Both the position numbers and the translations under genes were made by a program. Positions 11,429 to 21,010 of a stretch of 52,201 nt of DNA are shown here, piece by piece. Within the stretch, counting starts at the first letter, position 1; the number at the start of each line of letters is the position of its first letter. Below the pieces are notes generated by a model. The model was not told the DNA's origin. It did no database searches and saw only the letters and a list, made by a program, of their open reading frames with translations. Location: positions 1 through 52,201 of the forward strand of contig PAAT01000017.1 in NCBI GenBank assembly GCA_002698965.1. Direction: 5' to 3'. Origin of the DNA: Rhodopirellula sp. (GTDB lineage: Bacteria > Planctomycetota > Planctomycetia > Pirellulales > Pirellulaceae).

Positions 11429-12793
11429 ATGTTGGTATCTTTAGAACAACTGGAAAAACGAGTCAAAGACGGATCGGTTGATACGGTAATCGTCGCGTTC
11501 CCGGGGCTATATGGACGTTTGCTGGGTAAACGGTTTGATGCAGAGTTCTTTCTTTCCACCGTGGCTGATCGTGGCACGCATGGTTGTAACTATTTAGCCA
11601 CGGTTGATATGGAAATGGAGCCTGTCGAAGGGTATGCCTTTGCTAATTGGGATGCTGGATATGGTGATTTTCATATGCAGCCGCGAATAGAGTCCTTACG
11701 GGTTCTCTCTTGGGCGGATCGAACCGCGATCATACTCTGCGATATTGTGGAGGAACAGACTCATGACTCGGTACCTTATCTTCCACGAAGTATCCTCCAA
11801 AATCAGGTGGACCGGGCTAATGAACAGTGTTTTTCTGCCAAAGCTGCGACAGAACTTGAATATTACCTGTTTCAGGAAAGCTATGAACAAGCTCAACAAC
11901 AGAATTACGAAGGCCTAAAGCCCAGTGGTTGGTACTTAGAGGACTACCACATCTTGCAAGGTTCCCGTCGTGAACGATTCCATGGTGAATTAAGGCGTCA
12001 ACTCAAGGCATCGGGGATTCCCGTCGAGTCAACCAAAGGAGAGTGGGGGCTTGGGCAGCACGAACTTAACGTTGTTTATGGTGATATTGTCGAAATGGCT
12101 GATCGCCACATTCTTATTAAACAATGCGCTAAAGAGCTTGCTGACCAACTTGGTGTTAGTGTTACCTTTATGGCGAAGCAATCTCAGGAGCAGGCGGGTT
12201 CAAGTTGTCATATTCATCTGAGTCTTTGGGAGGGTGAAAAGAATGCCTTTGACGGAGAAGAGCAATTTGGTCGAATAAAGTGCTCATCCACATTTCAGCA
12301 CTTTCTGGCAGGCTGGATAAGCCATGCTTCTGAGTTTATGCCGTTTTATGCTCCGACAGTGAATTCTTATAAACGATATCAGCATGGCAGTTGGGCTCCG
12401 ACAACACTGGCCTGGAGCCAGGACAACCGTACGGCAGGATTCCGTGTTGTCGGTTCTGATAGTTCGTTGAGAATTGAGTGTCGGATCCCTGGGGCCGACT
12501 GTAATCCTTATTTAGCATTGGCAGCCTCTTTAGCATCAGGGCTGGATGGAGTAGCACAACAAATGATTCCACCTGAGGAGTTTGTTGGAAATGCATACGA
12601 TGAGGAGGCGACAGCAGCCGTACCAACCACCTTTACTGAAGCTATTCAGGCTTTTGAACAGAGTGTGTTTGTGAAAGAGACGCTCGGTGAAGGGGTTCAT
12701 CAGCACTACGTACACTTTTATCGCACGGAACAAATCGCATATGAAAATGCTGTGACCGACTGGGAACGACAGAGGTACTTTGAAAGGATCTAG
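11429..12793 (+). CDS. Glutamine-synthetase-family gamma-glutamyl amine ligase (PuuA/GlnA4-like)
   Basis: A 454-residue GS-fold protein. Recognisable sites are the metal-binding ELEYYLF (Glu about 141), G-L-G-Q-H-E-L-N (about 207-213), the ATP/metal H-I-H-L-S motif in SSCHIHLSLW (about 258-267), the Arg-containing QDNRTAGFRV (about 331-340) and ECRIPGADCNPYLAL (about 350). The N-terminus (FPGLYGRLLGKRF) resembles catabolic GS paralogs rather than housekeeping GlnA. Such enzymes (PuuA for putrescine, GlnA4 for ethanolamine, IpuC for isopropylamine) ligate glutamate to an amine using ATP. The setting between an amine permease and a class-I-GATase hydrolase supports this role over ammonium assimilation. 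The following gene begins 7 bases after the stop. Confidence 0.85.
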   Translation: MLVSLEQLEKRVKDGSVDTVIVAFPGLYGRLLGKRFDAEFFLSTVADRGTHGCNYLATVDMEMEPVEGYAFANWDAGYGDFHMQPRIESLRVLSWADRTAIILCDIVEEQTHDSVPYLPRSILQNQVDRANEQCFSAKAATELEYYLFQESYEQAQQQNYEGLKPSGWYLEDYHILQGSRRERFHGELRRQLKASGIPVESTKGEWGLGQHELNVVYGDIVEMADRHILIKQCAKELADQLGVSVTFMAKQSQEQAGSSCHIHLSLWEGEKNAFDGEEQFGRIKCSSTFQHFLAGWISHASEFMPFYAPTVNSYKRYQHGSWAPTTLAWSQDNRTAGFRVVGSDSSLRIECRIPGADCNPYLALAASLASGLDGVAQQMIPPEEFVGNAYDEEATAAVPTTFTEAIQAFEQSVFVKETLGEGVHQHYVHFYRTEQIAYENAVTDWERQRYFERI

Positions 12794-12800
12794 AGGCCTG

Positions 12801-13493
12801 ATGACCAAACCAGTGATTGGACTGACGATGTATGGTCTCAATGACCAAAAGCACTATACGATCCCCGGTGAGTACGTCGACTGTGTTATCGCGGCAGGTG
12901 GTGTCCCTATGGTTTTGCCGTTGCAAGGAGATATTCAAACTCAATTAGATCGGGTGGATGGGATTCTATTGATCGGAGGCGGCGATATTTGTCCAAGCTG
13001 TTACGATCAGGCTCCTCATGAAACGATTTATATGCTGGATAAGCAGCGCGATCAATATGAACTGGAATTAGTTCAGCGGGTTTTGGCGACGGGTAAACCT
13101 GTTTTGGGGATCTGTCGTGGGATTCAAATTGTGAATATTGCTCTGGGAGGTACCCTCGTTCAGCATTTGCCGGATGTCAAAGGTGATTTGGTTCAACACA
13201 GAATGCCACCACGCGAACCGGTTGAACATCCTGTTCTTGTGAAGGCAGGTTCAAGACTGGCAGAAATTGTAGAAGACCTCAACTTTTTAGCTCCATCCTG
13301 GCATCATCAGGCGTTAGATGAGGTGGCCGATCAACTAATGGTGGTTGCCCATGCTCCGGATGGAACAGTCGAGGCTGTTGAAATGCCTGAGCATCGCTGG
13401 TGCATTTGCGTCCAGTGGCATCCGGAGTTAGCAGGTTCGGATGATGTTATTCAGCAGAGATTGTTTAGAAATTTTGTAGCACATTGTCAGTAG
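12801..13493 (+). CDS. Gamma-glutamyl hydrolase, peptidase C26 / class I glutamine amidotransferase-like (PuuD-like)
   Basis: A 230-residue cytoplasmic protein. The ATG at 12801 is chosen over an in-frame TTG at 12780 that overlaps the previous gene; GAGG lies just upstream of the ATG. It has the class I GATase nucleophile elbow G-I-C-R-G (Cys105) and the His-Glu pair in QWHPE (His207, Glu209). The opening PVIGLTMYG and DGILLIGGGDICP are typical of the PuuD/peptidase C26 group, which hydrolyses gamma-glutamyl amide bonds such as gamma-glutamyl-GABA and frees glutamate. Tight coupling to the GS-like ligase (7-base gap) supports action on a product derived from the gamma-glutamyl amine. Confidence 0.87.
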   Translation: MTKPVIGLTMYGLNDQKHYTIPGEYVDCVIAAGGVPMVLPLQGDIQTQLDRVDGILLIGGGDICPSCYDQAPHETIYMLDKQRDQYELELVQRVLATGKPVLGICRGIQIVNIALGGTLVQHLPDVKGDLVQHRMPPREPVEHPVLVKAGSRLAEIVEDLNFLAPSWHHQALDEVADQLMVVAHAPDGTVEAVEMPEHRWCICVQWHPELAGSDDVIQQRLFRNFVAHCQ

Positions 13494-13519
13494 AAGTATC
13501 TGTAGTTTAGGAAAACAAC

Positions 13520-14296
13520 ATGGGACGATTGCAGGATAAAGTAGCTTTGATCACAGGCGCTTCAGGTGGTATTGGACGTGCAACCGCATTACTGTTTGCC
13601 AAAGAAGGTGCAAAAATTGTAGCTGCTGATGTGGAGGACGAGGCCGGTCTGGAAACAATTGATCTGGTCAAACAGATTACGGAAGACGTGGTGTATGTGA
13701 ACGCCGATGTATCACAGGCTGACGATTGCCAGCAAATGGTGGAGGTTGCGGAACAGTCTTTCGGTGGTTTACATGTATTGTTTAACAACGCCGGAATTAT
13801 GCATCCGGATGATGGGAATGCGATGCAGACTAGTGAAGAAGTTTGGGATAGAACCATGGATATCAATCTCAAGGGGGTTTATCTCGGATGCAAATTTGGA
13901 ATTCCCGCGATTCGGAAAAGCGGTGGTGGGACCGTTATTAATACGGCGTCTTTTGTAGCGATTATGGGAGCAGCGACGCCTCAATTGGCTTACACGGCAA
14001 GTAAAGGCGGTGTGTTGGCGATGACACGTGAATTAGCGATCATCCATGCTCGGGAAAACATCCGCTGTAATTCGCTTTGCCCTGGTCCGCTACATACAAA
14101 ACTGTTGATGGATTTTCTTGATACCGAAGAAAAGAAACAGCGAAGATTGGTTCATATTCCTATGGGGCGTTTTGGGCTGGCTGAAGAAATGGCTAAAGCT
14201 GCTTTGTTTTTAGCAAGTGATGAATCCAGTTACGTCAATGGAGCGGACTTCGTGGTGGACGGTGGAATCACCTCGGCTTATGTAACCCCCGAATGA
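13520..14296 (+). CDS. Short-chain dehydrogenase/reductase (SDR)
   Basis: A 258-residue classical SDR. The Rossmann motif TGASGGIGRA is at about residues 14-23, NNAG at about 90-93, and the catalytic Ser144 with Tyr158-x3-Lys162 (SF..., AYTASKGG) is intact. The C-terminal VNGADFVVDGGI is family typical. An AGGA element precedes the ATG. An acidic Asp after strand beta-2 (AADVEDEAG) favours NAD over NADP, a family rule and inference here. It is the last gene of the amine island (26 bases after the hydrolase) and could oxidise or reduce the alcohol or aldehyde of the gamma-glutamyl adduct, replacing the PuuB/PuuC pair of the E. coli pathway. The substrate is unproven. Confidence 0.88.
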   Translation: MGRLQDKVALITGASGGIGRATALLFAKEGAKIVAADVEDEAGLETIDLVKQITEDVVYVNADVSQADDCQQMVEVAEQSFGGLHVLFNNAGIMHPDDGNAMQTSEEVWDRTMDINLKGVYLGCKFGIPAIRKSGGGTVINTASFVAIMGAATPQLAYTASKGGVLAMTRELAIIHARENIRCNSLCPGPLHTKLLMDFLDTEEKKQRRLVHIPMGRFGLAEEMAKAALFLASDESSYVNGADFVVDGGITSAYVTPE

Positions 14297-14299
14297 GAT

Positions 14300-16474
14300 T
14301 TAATTGTCTGCCACGTTAAGCATGCTCACAAAATTGCCTTGATACTCTAACCTGACCGTGGTGTCGCTCGATTCAATGAGGGTAATTTGCCCTAGTTGAT
14401 TACGTTCGAGTCTTACCGGTTTCACTCGAAGCTCACCTCCGACCCCCATTTGATAGAATTTCACCGAGTTTGTCTTTTGGCTCAGGTAGTCCGCAATCAG
14501 CAGAAACTGATTGATGCTGGATTTGTGTCCTTCTTGCCAGCGTTTGATGCCGAGTTCCAGCATGAGTTGACTATCGGTGAAATACTGATTTGCCAGTGTT
14601 GCAAATGCTTCCTGAGGTGACTGGATGAAAAAATGGATGCTGCCACGGACATGTGCCCGTTGAAACCGCTCACTCTCAAGATACTGTTTCCAGGTTTGCT
14701 GCCACGAGGAATCTTCCCCATCCCAGATTCCCACCCGACGAAAATTGGCTTTGGTTGCTTCCCAATTTACACCACGAGATTTCTTTAAATGAAATTGAAC
14801 ATGCTTCCCGGCCGCGTAATCTAATTGCTCATATTTAAGCTCGAACAATTCCGGGCGTAGTGTTCTACCAACAGTGTCGAGCATATTGTGGGCGATTTCA
14901 TGCGCCAGACAGATCATATAGACGTCCGTAATGCCTTTTCTGGGAGCATCGGCCGGAAAGCTGTTTTCAGGACGTCCTAATGGCATTGAGAAAATATTGA
15001 CACCCGTGTTCGAGCTAATCCCTTGTTGCTTAAAACCTTCTCCAAGCCATCCTCTTACCGTGATCGTCTCGACATCCCAGACGGCACGTGGCATCTCAGC
15101 CAAAAGTTTTGTCATTTTCATAGTTTGTTCTGCTGTGGCCGTATTGTTGTCAATGAAGATCACGCCTAGATTTTCGAGCATCGTTTTATAGCCTCCTTCG
15201 AACCCTGCGAGCTGAGCCAGTTGCTCTCGATTTTCGATAGAGTCTGGATAGGCTTCAAATAGCACAATCCACATTTGTGCTGCAAATGCGGGCAGATGAG
15301 GAGTCTTCTTCAGATCCCATTTTTGCCGCCGAAAGTAATGAGGGAAACGAGCTACCAGAGATTGCAGATCCTTGACCACCAAAGCTCGGTAGTCTTCCGG
15401 GACTAACCCGCTATTGAGAGCTGCCTGCATACTGCCGAGTAGCCCAAAGGCTTTACCGCGAAGCGCTTCATCCATTGTCAGCTTTGTTCCCAGTTGGTCA
15501 GGATTTGCCTGCAAAAGTTTCTTTAGTTCGGATAGGTGGTCCGTAATCCCCACTCCTTGCATGAGAAACACCTTGCCGTTCTTGCCACCACTTACCAGAT
15601 CAACGACGCCATCACCGTTAAGATCTGCAAAGTCCGGGGTGGTATCGTCTCCATTTAAGGATCGCAGGTTTAATGCTCCTCCCTGATCAGCCCAACGTAA
15701 TGTTGTCGGTGCAGCGAGTTTTGGTTCGTGAGTTGTCCCCGTGTTTAGGTAGACCTCAATGGTTCCCCAGTTGACCCCCAAAACTAAATCCAAGTTGCCA
15801 TCTTGGTTGAAGTCAATGATTCGTGGCTGTGAATTGTAAGCTCGGCGAATGTCATGAAATGATTGTCCTTTTCCAAAATTAGGTTGTTGCTGGGTACCGG
15901 TATTGGGATACCAAATGAGAGAGCCATCGAATGACCCTGTAATAAGGTCGTAGAGTCCGTCTCCATTCCAGTCAGCCACATCGAAACGTCCCTGACAATT
16001 ATCTTGCACCGTAAATTCAATCGCCTCTTCGCTGAAAACAGGCTCCCGGTTTTTGAATTGACATGGGTGAATAGAGATTTTGTTGGACGTATGTGCAACG
16101 ACCAGATCGGCTCTTTCGTTGCCTGCAATAGGAGCAAGTACCACGCCAGTATAAGTATTACCCCACTGCAATTTGGAGCCTGCATATATAGTGGTCGCTC
16201 TCTGGAAATTTATCCCGTCTTCCGATTGTTTTCCCAGATAGGCTCTCAATTCGCCTTTACCATTTCCGGTGAGTAGATCGATCGTTCCATCTTCATTGAA
16301 ATCCAGTAGCCGAGTCGTGACATGACTGTCGACTTCGAGTGCATCCTGTCCAACCATCAGTGACTTGGCCTGGCGGAAGGACATCGTCATGATCCTCATG
16401 GGCTCTTCAGCCATTACAGTTTGTAAATGGCTAAAGAGAATAATGAAGGTAGCCAGGAATGATAGGTGATGCAT
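14300..16474 (-). CDS. Secreted VCBS/FG-GAP repeat protein with HExxH metallopeptidase-like domain
   Basis: The frame is open to 16567, but the ATG at 16474 gives a proper signal peptide (HHLSFLATFIILFSHLQ, cleavage near VMA/EE). About 724 residues. The N-terminal half holds FG-GAP/VCBS blades with Ca-loop motifs such as LDFNEDGTIDLLTG, ADWNGDGLYDLITG, IDFNQDGNLDLVLG and ADLNGDGVVDLVSGG, predicting a beta-propeller. The C-terminal half has H-E-I-A-H (His525, Glu526, His529) and a downstream QEAFATLANQYF whose Glu may be the third zinc ligand, a gluzincin-like layout. It runs tail-to-tail with the SDR gene (3-base gap). An extracellular peptidase or glycan/protein-binding role is inferred; no named family was recognised for the C-terminal domain. 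Confidence 0.85.
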   Translation of the reverse strand: MHHLSFLATFIILFSHLQTVMAEEPMRIMTMSFRQAKSLMVGQDALEVDSHVTTRLLDFNEDGTIDLLTGNGKGELRAYLGKQSEDGINFQRATTIYAGSKLQWGNTYTGVVLAPIAGNERADLVVAHTSNKISIHPCQFKNREPVFSEEAIEFTVQDNCQGRFDVADWNGDGLYDLITGSFDGSLIWYPNTGTQQQPNFGKGQSFHDIRRAYNSQPRIIDFNQDGNLDLVLGVNWGTIEVYLNTGTTHEPKLAAPTTLRWADQGGALNLRSLNGDDTTPDFADLNGDGVVDLVSGGKNGKVFLMQGVGITDHLSELKKLLQANPDQLGTKLTMDEALRGKAFGLLGSMQAALNSGLVPEDYRALVVKDLQSLVARFPHYFRRQKWDLKKTPHLPAFAAQMWIVLFEAYPDSIENREQLAQLAGFEGGYKTMLENLGVIFIDNNTATAEQTMKMTKLLAEMPRAVWDVETITVRGWLGEGFKQQGISSNTGVNIFSMPLGRPENSFPADAPRKGITDVYMICLAHEIAHNMLDTVGRTLRPELFELKYEQLDYAAGKHVQFHLKKSRGVNWEATKANFRRVGIWDGEDSSWQQTWKQYLESERFQRAHVRGSIHFFIQSPQEAFATLANQYFTDSQLMLELGIKRWQEGHKSSINQFLLIADYLSQKTNSVKFYQMGVGGELRVKPVRLERNQLGQITLIESSDTTVRLEYQGNFVSMLNVADN

Positions 16475-16731
16475 TTGTTGGCGTCTGCTCAGGAGGTAAA
16501 CGGAATGTTCAAAACTCGTTTCAGAGATTTGTAATTCTTTATTAGACTCTATCGTGAACGAATGCAATTTAACCGAAGTGATGATTTATCCTGTTTTTTC
16601 ACTGGCGGAAATGAGATTTCCTGAGAACGGTTGTTATGCTTCAGGCTTAGCCGTTTAAGCAATTCCGTGTATGATGAGGGAAATAGCATACACCGTATAG
16701 TTTTTTCTTCTCCCCCCGGTCTAATACATTA

Positions 16732-19575
16732 ATGCATCTCAGGAATTTATCTTTTTGGATAGTTTTGACTGTAAGCCTGTTGGTTGGTCAGACGGGATTG
16801 GCTGAGCAGCGTGCAGGCGATGAGCTCTTCGCGATTAAGGTATTACCTCTTCTAAAGCAGAAATGCTTTCAGTGTCATGGAGCTGGCACAGAGCTTAAAG
16901 GTGACTACAACCTTACAACACGTGAGGGGCTTCTAAAGGGTGGTGAATCGGGAGAAACCTCAATTATTCCCGGCAAGCCTGCTGAAAGCGTCCTGATAAG
17001 TGCGGTGAAATGGGAGGCATATGAAATGCCTCCGAAAGAAAACGATAAACTTACTGAAGAGCAAATTAATTGGTTGGAACAATGGATTCAGGCCGGAGCT
17101 CCCTGGCCTAATGAAGAGACAATTGCTTTGTATCGTAAGAAAGCTTGGGGTGAACGTGTCACGGACGAAGGGATTTTGGTTGATACCAGTGGCGGCTTGA
17201 ATGACGAGTGGACTTACCGCAGATATCGAGCAGAAGATATTTGGGCATTTCAACAAGTAGTAAAAACGGCGGTCCCGGCAGGGCAACATCCGGTAGATTA
17301 TTTTGTGAAAGCCAAGCTGTCTGCAAGTGATTTTGTTTTGGCACCTAGGGCAAATCCCAAATTACTTCTTCGTCGTGCCTACTATGATCTTATTGGTTTG
17401 CCCCCAACGCCATTTGAAACGAATGAGTTCATGAAAGCCTGGCGTATGAATCAAGAGCAGGCATGGACGGCACTTATTGACCGATTACTGGCTTCACCCC
17501 ATTACGGAGAACGTTGGGGGCAGCATTGGTTAGACGTGGCCCGCTATGCCGACTCCGGTGGTTACTCTAATGACTACGAACGCAGTAATGCCTGGAGATA
17601 TCGTGACTATGTCATTCGATCGTTTAATAAAGATAAGCCATACAACCAATTTGTGGTGGAACAGTTGGCAGGTGACGAGTTGGCAGATCAGTCTATCAGC
17701 CAGCGAGTGAAGCAAACGGATGGAGTAGTGGCTGCCCGCAGGTCAGGCTCGTATAACGAGCAGGAATCAGAATGGTTGGTAGCGACCAGTTTCCTACGAA
17801 TGGGCCCCTTTGATAACGCCATGGTACAGGCCCCGCAAGCCCGCCAAATCTATCTTGATGATGTTGTTAACTCGGTCGGTCAAACCTTCCTTTCAACAAC
17901 AATGCGTTGTGTGAAATGCCATGACCATAAGTTTGATCCGATTCCGACGCGAGATTACTATCGCTTCTATGCGGCCTTTGCGACAACTCAAATGGCGGAA
18001 CGCCCCGTCGCTTTTCTTCCGGAGGAAAACCAAATTAACTTTGAGTCGGAGCAGGCACATGTCGCGACCATGCTCAAGAACGCTGAAGATCAGCGAAATA
18101 TCGTTTATCACAAACAGGAAACGGCAGCACGGCAATGGTTTGCTGAACGAGGACTTGAATATAAGGATGAAGGCGCTCGACAAAAGCTGCCCGATGAAGA
18201 AAAGCCGCCGCGACATGTAGGGCTCGATGCTACGGATAAAGGGCGATACAAGGTTTATAAGCAAGATGTTTGGATTTGGACACGCCGCCAGGAACGGTTC
18301 CAACCGATGATTCAGGGAGTCTATAACGGGATGGATGACCCATTCCGTTTTCCGGGTTCCCGTAAACTGAGAATTATCGAAAAGCAGGATCCTGACTGGC
18401 AACCGGCAAGCTTTATTCTTACCGGCGGAGCTTTGGAGGCTCAGGGAGATTCAGTTCAGCCCGGTATTCTAAGTGGGCTGGGGCTCCCCGTCGCTCAAGA
18501 GGGTTCAGATTCGTACTTGCTTCCGGATTCTGTCGATGGTCGACGAATGGCGCTGGCAAAGTGGGTCGCTGATGACCAGAACGCGTTGACTACACGTTCG
18601 ATTGTGAATCGAATTTGGCAGTATCACTTTGGGCAGGCCATTGCACGAAATCCAAATAACTTTGGAGGTAAGGGGGCGAAGCCAACTCACCCTCAGTTGT
18701 TAGATTACTTGACAGCGGACTTTGTTGAAAATGGCTGGAAAATCAAGCGGATGCATAAGCTAATCATGACGTCGGCTACCTATATGCAGTCCACGCAGCG
18801 ATCTGATTTGGAGGAGCTTCAACAAATAGATCCGAACAATGAACTTCTCGGAGTCTTTCAGCCACGACGTTTAACGGCGGAAGAAATACGTGACAGCTTT
18901 CTTGCTATTACCGGTGAACTGAATCCGGAGATCGGTGGATTACCGATTCGACCTGAGATCAATATGGAAGTGGCATTGCAACCACGGATGATTCAGTTTT
19001 CTTTGGCTCCAGCTTATCAGCCATCGCCGGAGCCTGAGATGCGTAATCGGAGAACGATTTATGCCTACCGAGTGCGTGGGCAGGCAGATCCGTTTCTGGA
19101 GCTATTTAATCAGCCTACCCCGAACGATTCGTGTGAACTGCGTGATTCATTAACCGTCACACCCCAAGCGTTAACTTTGTTAAACAGTGATGTAGTTACA
19201 GATCGGTCGATTGCCTTTGCTCAGCGACTTCTCGAGGAACGCGAGACTCACGAATTGCGGATAAAAAGAGCCTTTTGGCTCGCCTTTGGTCGCGATCCGG
19301 TAAAGGCTGAAATCAGTCGGTTGAAGAAATATATTATTGAGATGCAGGGGTATCATCGTAAGGTAAGTCCTGCTCGGGTGGAGTATCCAACGGAGATTAC
19401 ACGGTCCTTAATTGAGGAGTTCTCCGGTAAACCATTCGATTATCTTGAAAAACTTATTGTCTTTGAGAATTACTCGGCCGATACGAAGGCCAGTGATGTA
19501 GCTGTTGAGACGAGAGCTTTGGCTGATTTGTGTTTGCTGCTGTTCAATAGTAGTGAATTCTTATATGTGTACTAG
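16732..19575 (+). CDS. Planctomycete cytochrome c-DUF1549-DUF1553 protein (PSCyt1/PSCyt2/PSD1)
   Basis: A 947-residue exported protein. A signal peptide (about 1-24) is followed by a PSCyt1 heme site C-F-Q-C-H (Cys45, Cys48, His49) with GDYNLTTREGLLKGGESG and YEMPPKENDKL, both typical of the domain. DUF1549 (about 185-420) begins near VDYFVKAKLSASDFVLAPRA, contains LIGLPPTP and ends with a second C-V-K-C-H-D-H site near residue 393. DUF1553/PSD1 (about 610-900) contains LAKWVADDQNALTTRSIVNR and PRRLTAEEIRDSFLAITG. It precedes DUF1501 by 13 bases, the usual pairing. Function is not established; the heme c sites imply redox activity at the cell surface or in the periplasm. Confidence 0.94.
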   Translation: MHLRNLSFWIVLTVSLLVGQTGLAEQRAGDELFAIKVLPLLKQKCFQCHGAGTELKGDYNLTTREGLLKGGESGETSIIPGKPAESVLISAVKWEAYEMPPKENDKLTEEQINWLEQWIQAGAPWPNEETIALYRKKAWGERVTDEGILVDTSGGLNDEWTYRRYRAEDIWAFQQVVKTAVPAGQHPVDYFVKAKLSASDFVLAPRANPKLLLRRAYYDLIGLPPTPFETNEFMKAWRMNQEQAWTALIDRLLASPHYGERWGQHWLDVARYADSGGYSNDYERSNAWRYRDYVIRSFNKDKPYNQFVVEQLAGDELADQSISQRVKQTDGVVAARRSGSYNEQESEWLVATSFLRMGPFDNAMVQAPQARQIYLDDVVNSVGQTFLSTTMRCVKCHDHKFDPIPTRDYYRFYAAFATTQMAERPVAFLPEENQINFESEQAHVATMLKNAEDQRNIVYHKQETAARQWFAERGLEYKDEGARQKLPDEEKPPRHVGLDATDKGRYKVYKQDVWIWTRRQERFQPMIQGVYNGMDDPFRFPGSRKLRIIEKQDPDWQPASFILTGGALEAQGDSVQPGILSGLGLPVAQEGSDSYLLPDSVDGRRMALAKWVADDQNALTTRSIVNRIWQYHFGQAIARNPNNFGGKGAKPTHPQLLDYLTADFVENGWKIKRMHKLIMTSATYMQSTQRSDLEELQQIDPNNELLGVFQPRRLTAEEIRDSFLAITGELNPEIGGLPIRPEINMEVALQPRMIQFSLAPAYQPSPEPEMRNRRTIYAYRVRGQADPFLELFNQPTPNDSCELRDSLTVTPQALTLLNSDVVTDRSIAFAQRLLEERETHELRIKRAFWLAFGRDPVKAEISRLKKYIIEMQGYHRKVSPARVEYPTEITRSLIEEFSGKPFDYLEKLIVFENYSADTKASDVAVETRALADLCLLLFNSSEFLYVY

Positions 19576-19588
19576 GACCTGATCGAAG

Positions 19589-21010
19589 ATGATTACGTTG
19601 AATAATACAAAGCTAAATCCTAGTCGCCGTGACTTTTTATACGGTTTGAGTGCTTCGCTAGGTTCTGTCGCACTAACGGAGATGCTTCAGGCTGATAACC
19701 CTTCCACGGGACCGAACTCCGGCCCTTTATCTCCCAAGCAACCGATGCATAAACCAAAAGCCAAAGCTTGTATCATGTTGTTTATGGAAGGTGGACCCAG
19801 TCAGGTAGATACATTTGATCCTAAGCCAAAACTCAATGAGCTTCATAAGACGGAATCCAAGCGAACGGCGGGTTTAGCGGGTGGCTTCCGGTTTTATGTG
19901 GGTAGTCCTTTCAAGTTCCGAAGAGTTGGTCAGTCTGGAATGGAGATGAGTGATCAATGGAAGTTTATGGCAGATCCGGAAGTGGCAGATGAACTGTGTA
20001 ATTATCGGGGCTGTCAGGCTGAGTCACTCAATCATCCGGAAGCTCTCTTTCATATGAATACCGGAAGTCGACTAGGTGCTGATCCAGCCATCGGTTCCTG
20101 GGCTACGTATGGCTTAGGTTCAGTGAATCAGAACTTACCCGGGTACGTCGTTATGACCGAGTTGGCTGCACCACAAGGAGGGGCGAGAAATTGGAGCAAT
20201 GGATTCCTACCGGCTCATTATCAGGGAACAAAATTGCGTCCTCAGGGATCCCCGATTTTGGATTTGCGGCCGCCGGCATTTAAGGATCGCAGGCATCAAC
20301 GTCGCGCATTAGATGAACTTGCAGAAATGAATCGACGACATGCTCAGCAGCATCCGGAACATAAGGCGCTTGAGTCCAGAATTGAGAGTTATGAACTGGC
20401 TTTTCGTATGCAGATGTCGGTGCCCGAAGTGATGGATTTGTCTTCCGAGACATTAAAGACTCAGGAAATGTATGGGATGAATAATCCGGAGACAGTTGGC
20501 TTCGCAAAGCAGTGTTTGATGGCCCGACGCATGGTGGAGAGTGGGGTACGATTCGTACAGATCTTTACTGGCGGTTGGGATAGCCATGACTATCTTGAGA
20601 AAGGTCATTCATCACGAATTAAATCGGTCGATCAGCCCATGGCCGCATTAATCAAAGACCTCAAGGCCCGAGGTATGCTGGACGACACTTTAGTTGTCTG
20701 GACAGGGGAATTTGGTCGTACGCCTGACAACAATCGACGCGGCGGAGTTTATTCTTTTGGCCGCGGCCATAACGTCGATGCGATGACAATGTTATTTGCG
20801 GGCGGTGGCGTAAAGAAGGGGTCAGTCATTGGTGCTACAGACGAGATTGGTGCGGAAGCGGTGGAAAATGTGCATCCCATTCGAGATGTCCATGTAACTC
20901 TGCTTCACCTTCTTGGTCTCGACGATAATAAGCTTACCTACTTCCATGGTGGTCGTTATAAACAGTTGTCCCAGTTTGGTGGGCAAGTGATTCAGGAAAT
21001 GATTAGTTAA
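19589..21010 (+). CDS. DUF1501 family protein (Tat-exported)
   Basis: A 473-residue protein with a Tat-like N-terminus (SRRDFLYGLSASLGSVAL). DUF1501 hallmarks are IMLFMEGGPSQVDTFDPKP, the GGWDSHDYLEKGH segment and VVWTGEFGRTPDNN, which resemble the metal-binding loops of alkaline-phosphatase-fold enzymes. It is 13 bases downstream of the DUF1549/1553 gene, and its TAA overlaps the ATG of the next sulfatase by one base (TAATG), so translational coupling is likely. Biochemical function is not known for the family; the fold suggests hydrolysis or binding of a phosphate or sulfate ester (inference). Confidence 0.93.
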   Translation: MITLNNTKLNPSRRDFLYGLSASLGSVALTEMLQADNPSTGPNSGPLSPKQPMHKPKAKACIMLFMEGGPSQVDTFDPKPKLNELHKTESKRTAGLAGGFRFYVGSPFKFRRVGQSGMEMSDQWKFMADPEVADELCNYRGCQAESLNHPEALFHMNTGSRLGADPAIGSWATYGLGSVNQNLPGYVVMTELAAPQGGARNWSNGFLPAHYQGTKLRPQGSPILDLRPPAFKDRRHQRRALDELAEMNRRHAQQHPEHKALESRIESYELAFRMQMSVPEVMDLSSETLKTQEMYGMNNPETVGFAKQCLMARRMVESGVRFVQIFTGGWDSHDYLEKGHSSRIKSVDQPMAALIKDLKARGMLDDTLVVWTGEFGRTPDNNRRGGVYSFGRGHNVDAMTMLFAGGGVKKGSVIGATDEIGAEAVENVHPIRDVHVTLLHLLGLDDNKLTYFHGGRYKQLSQFGGQVIQEMIS

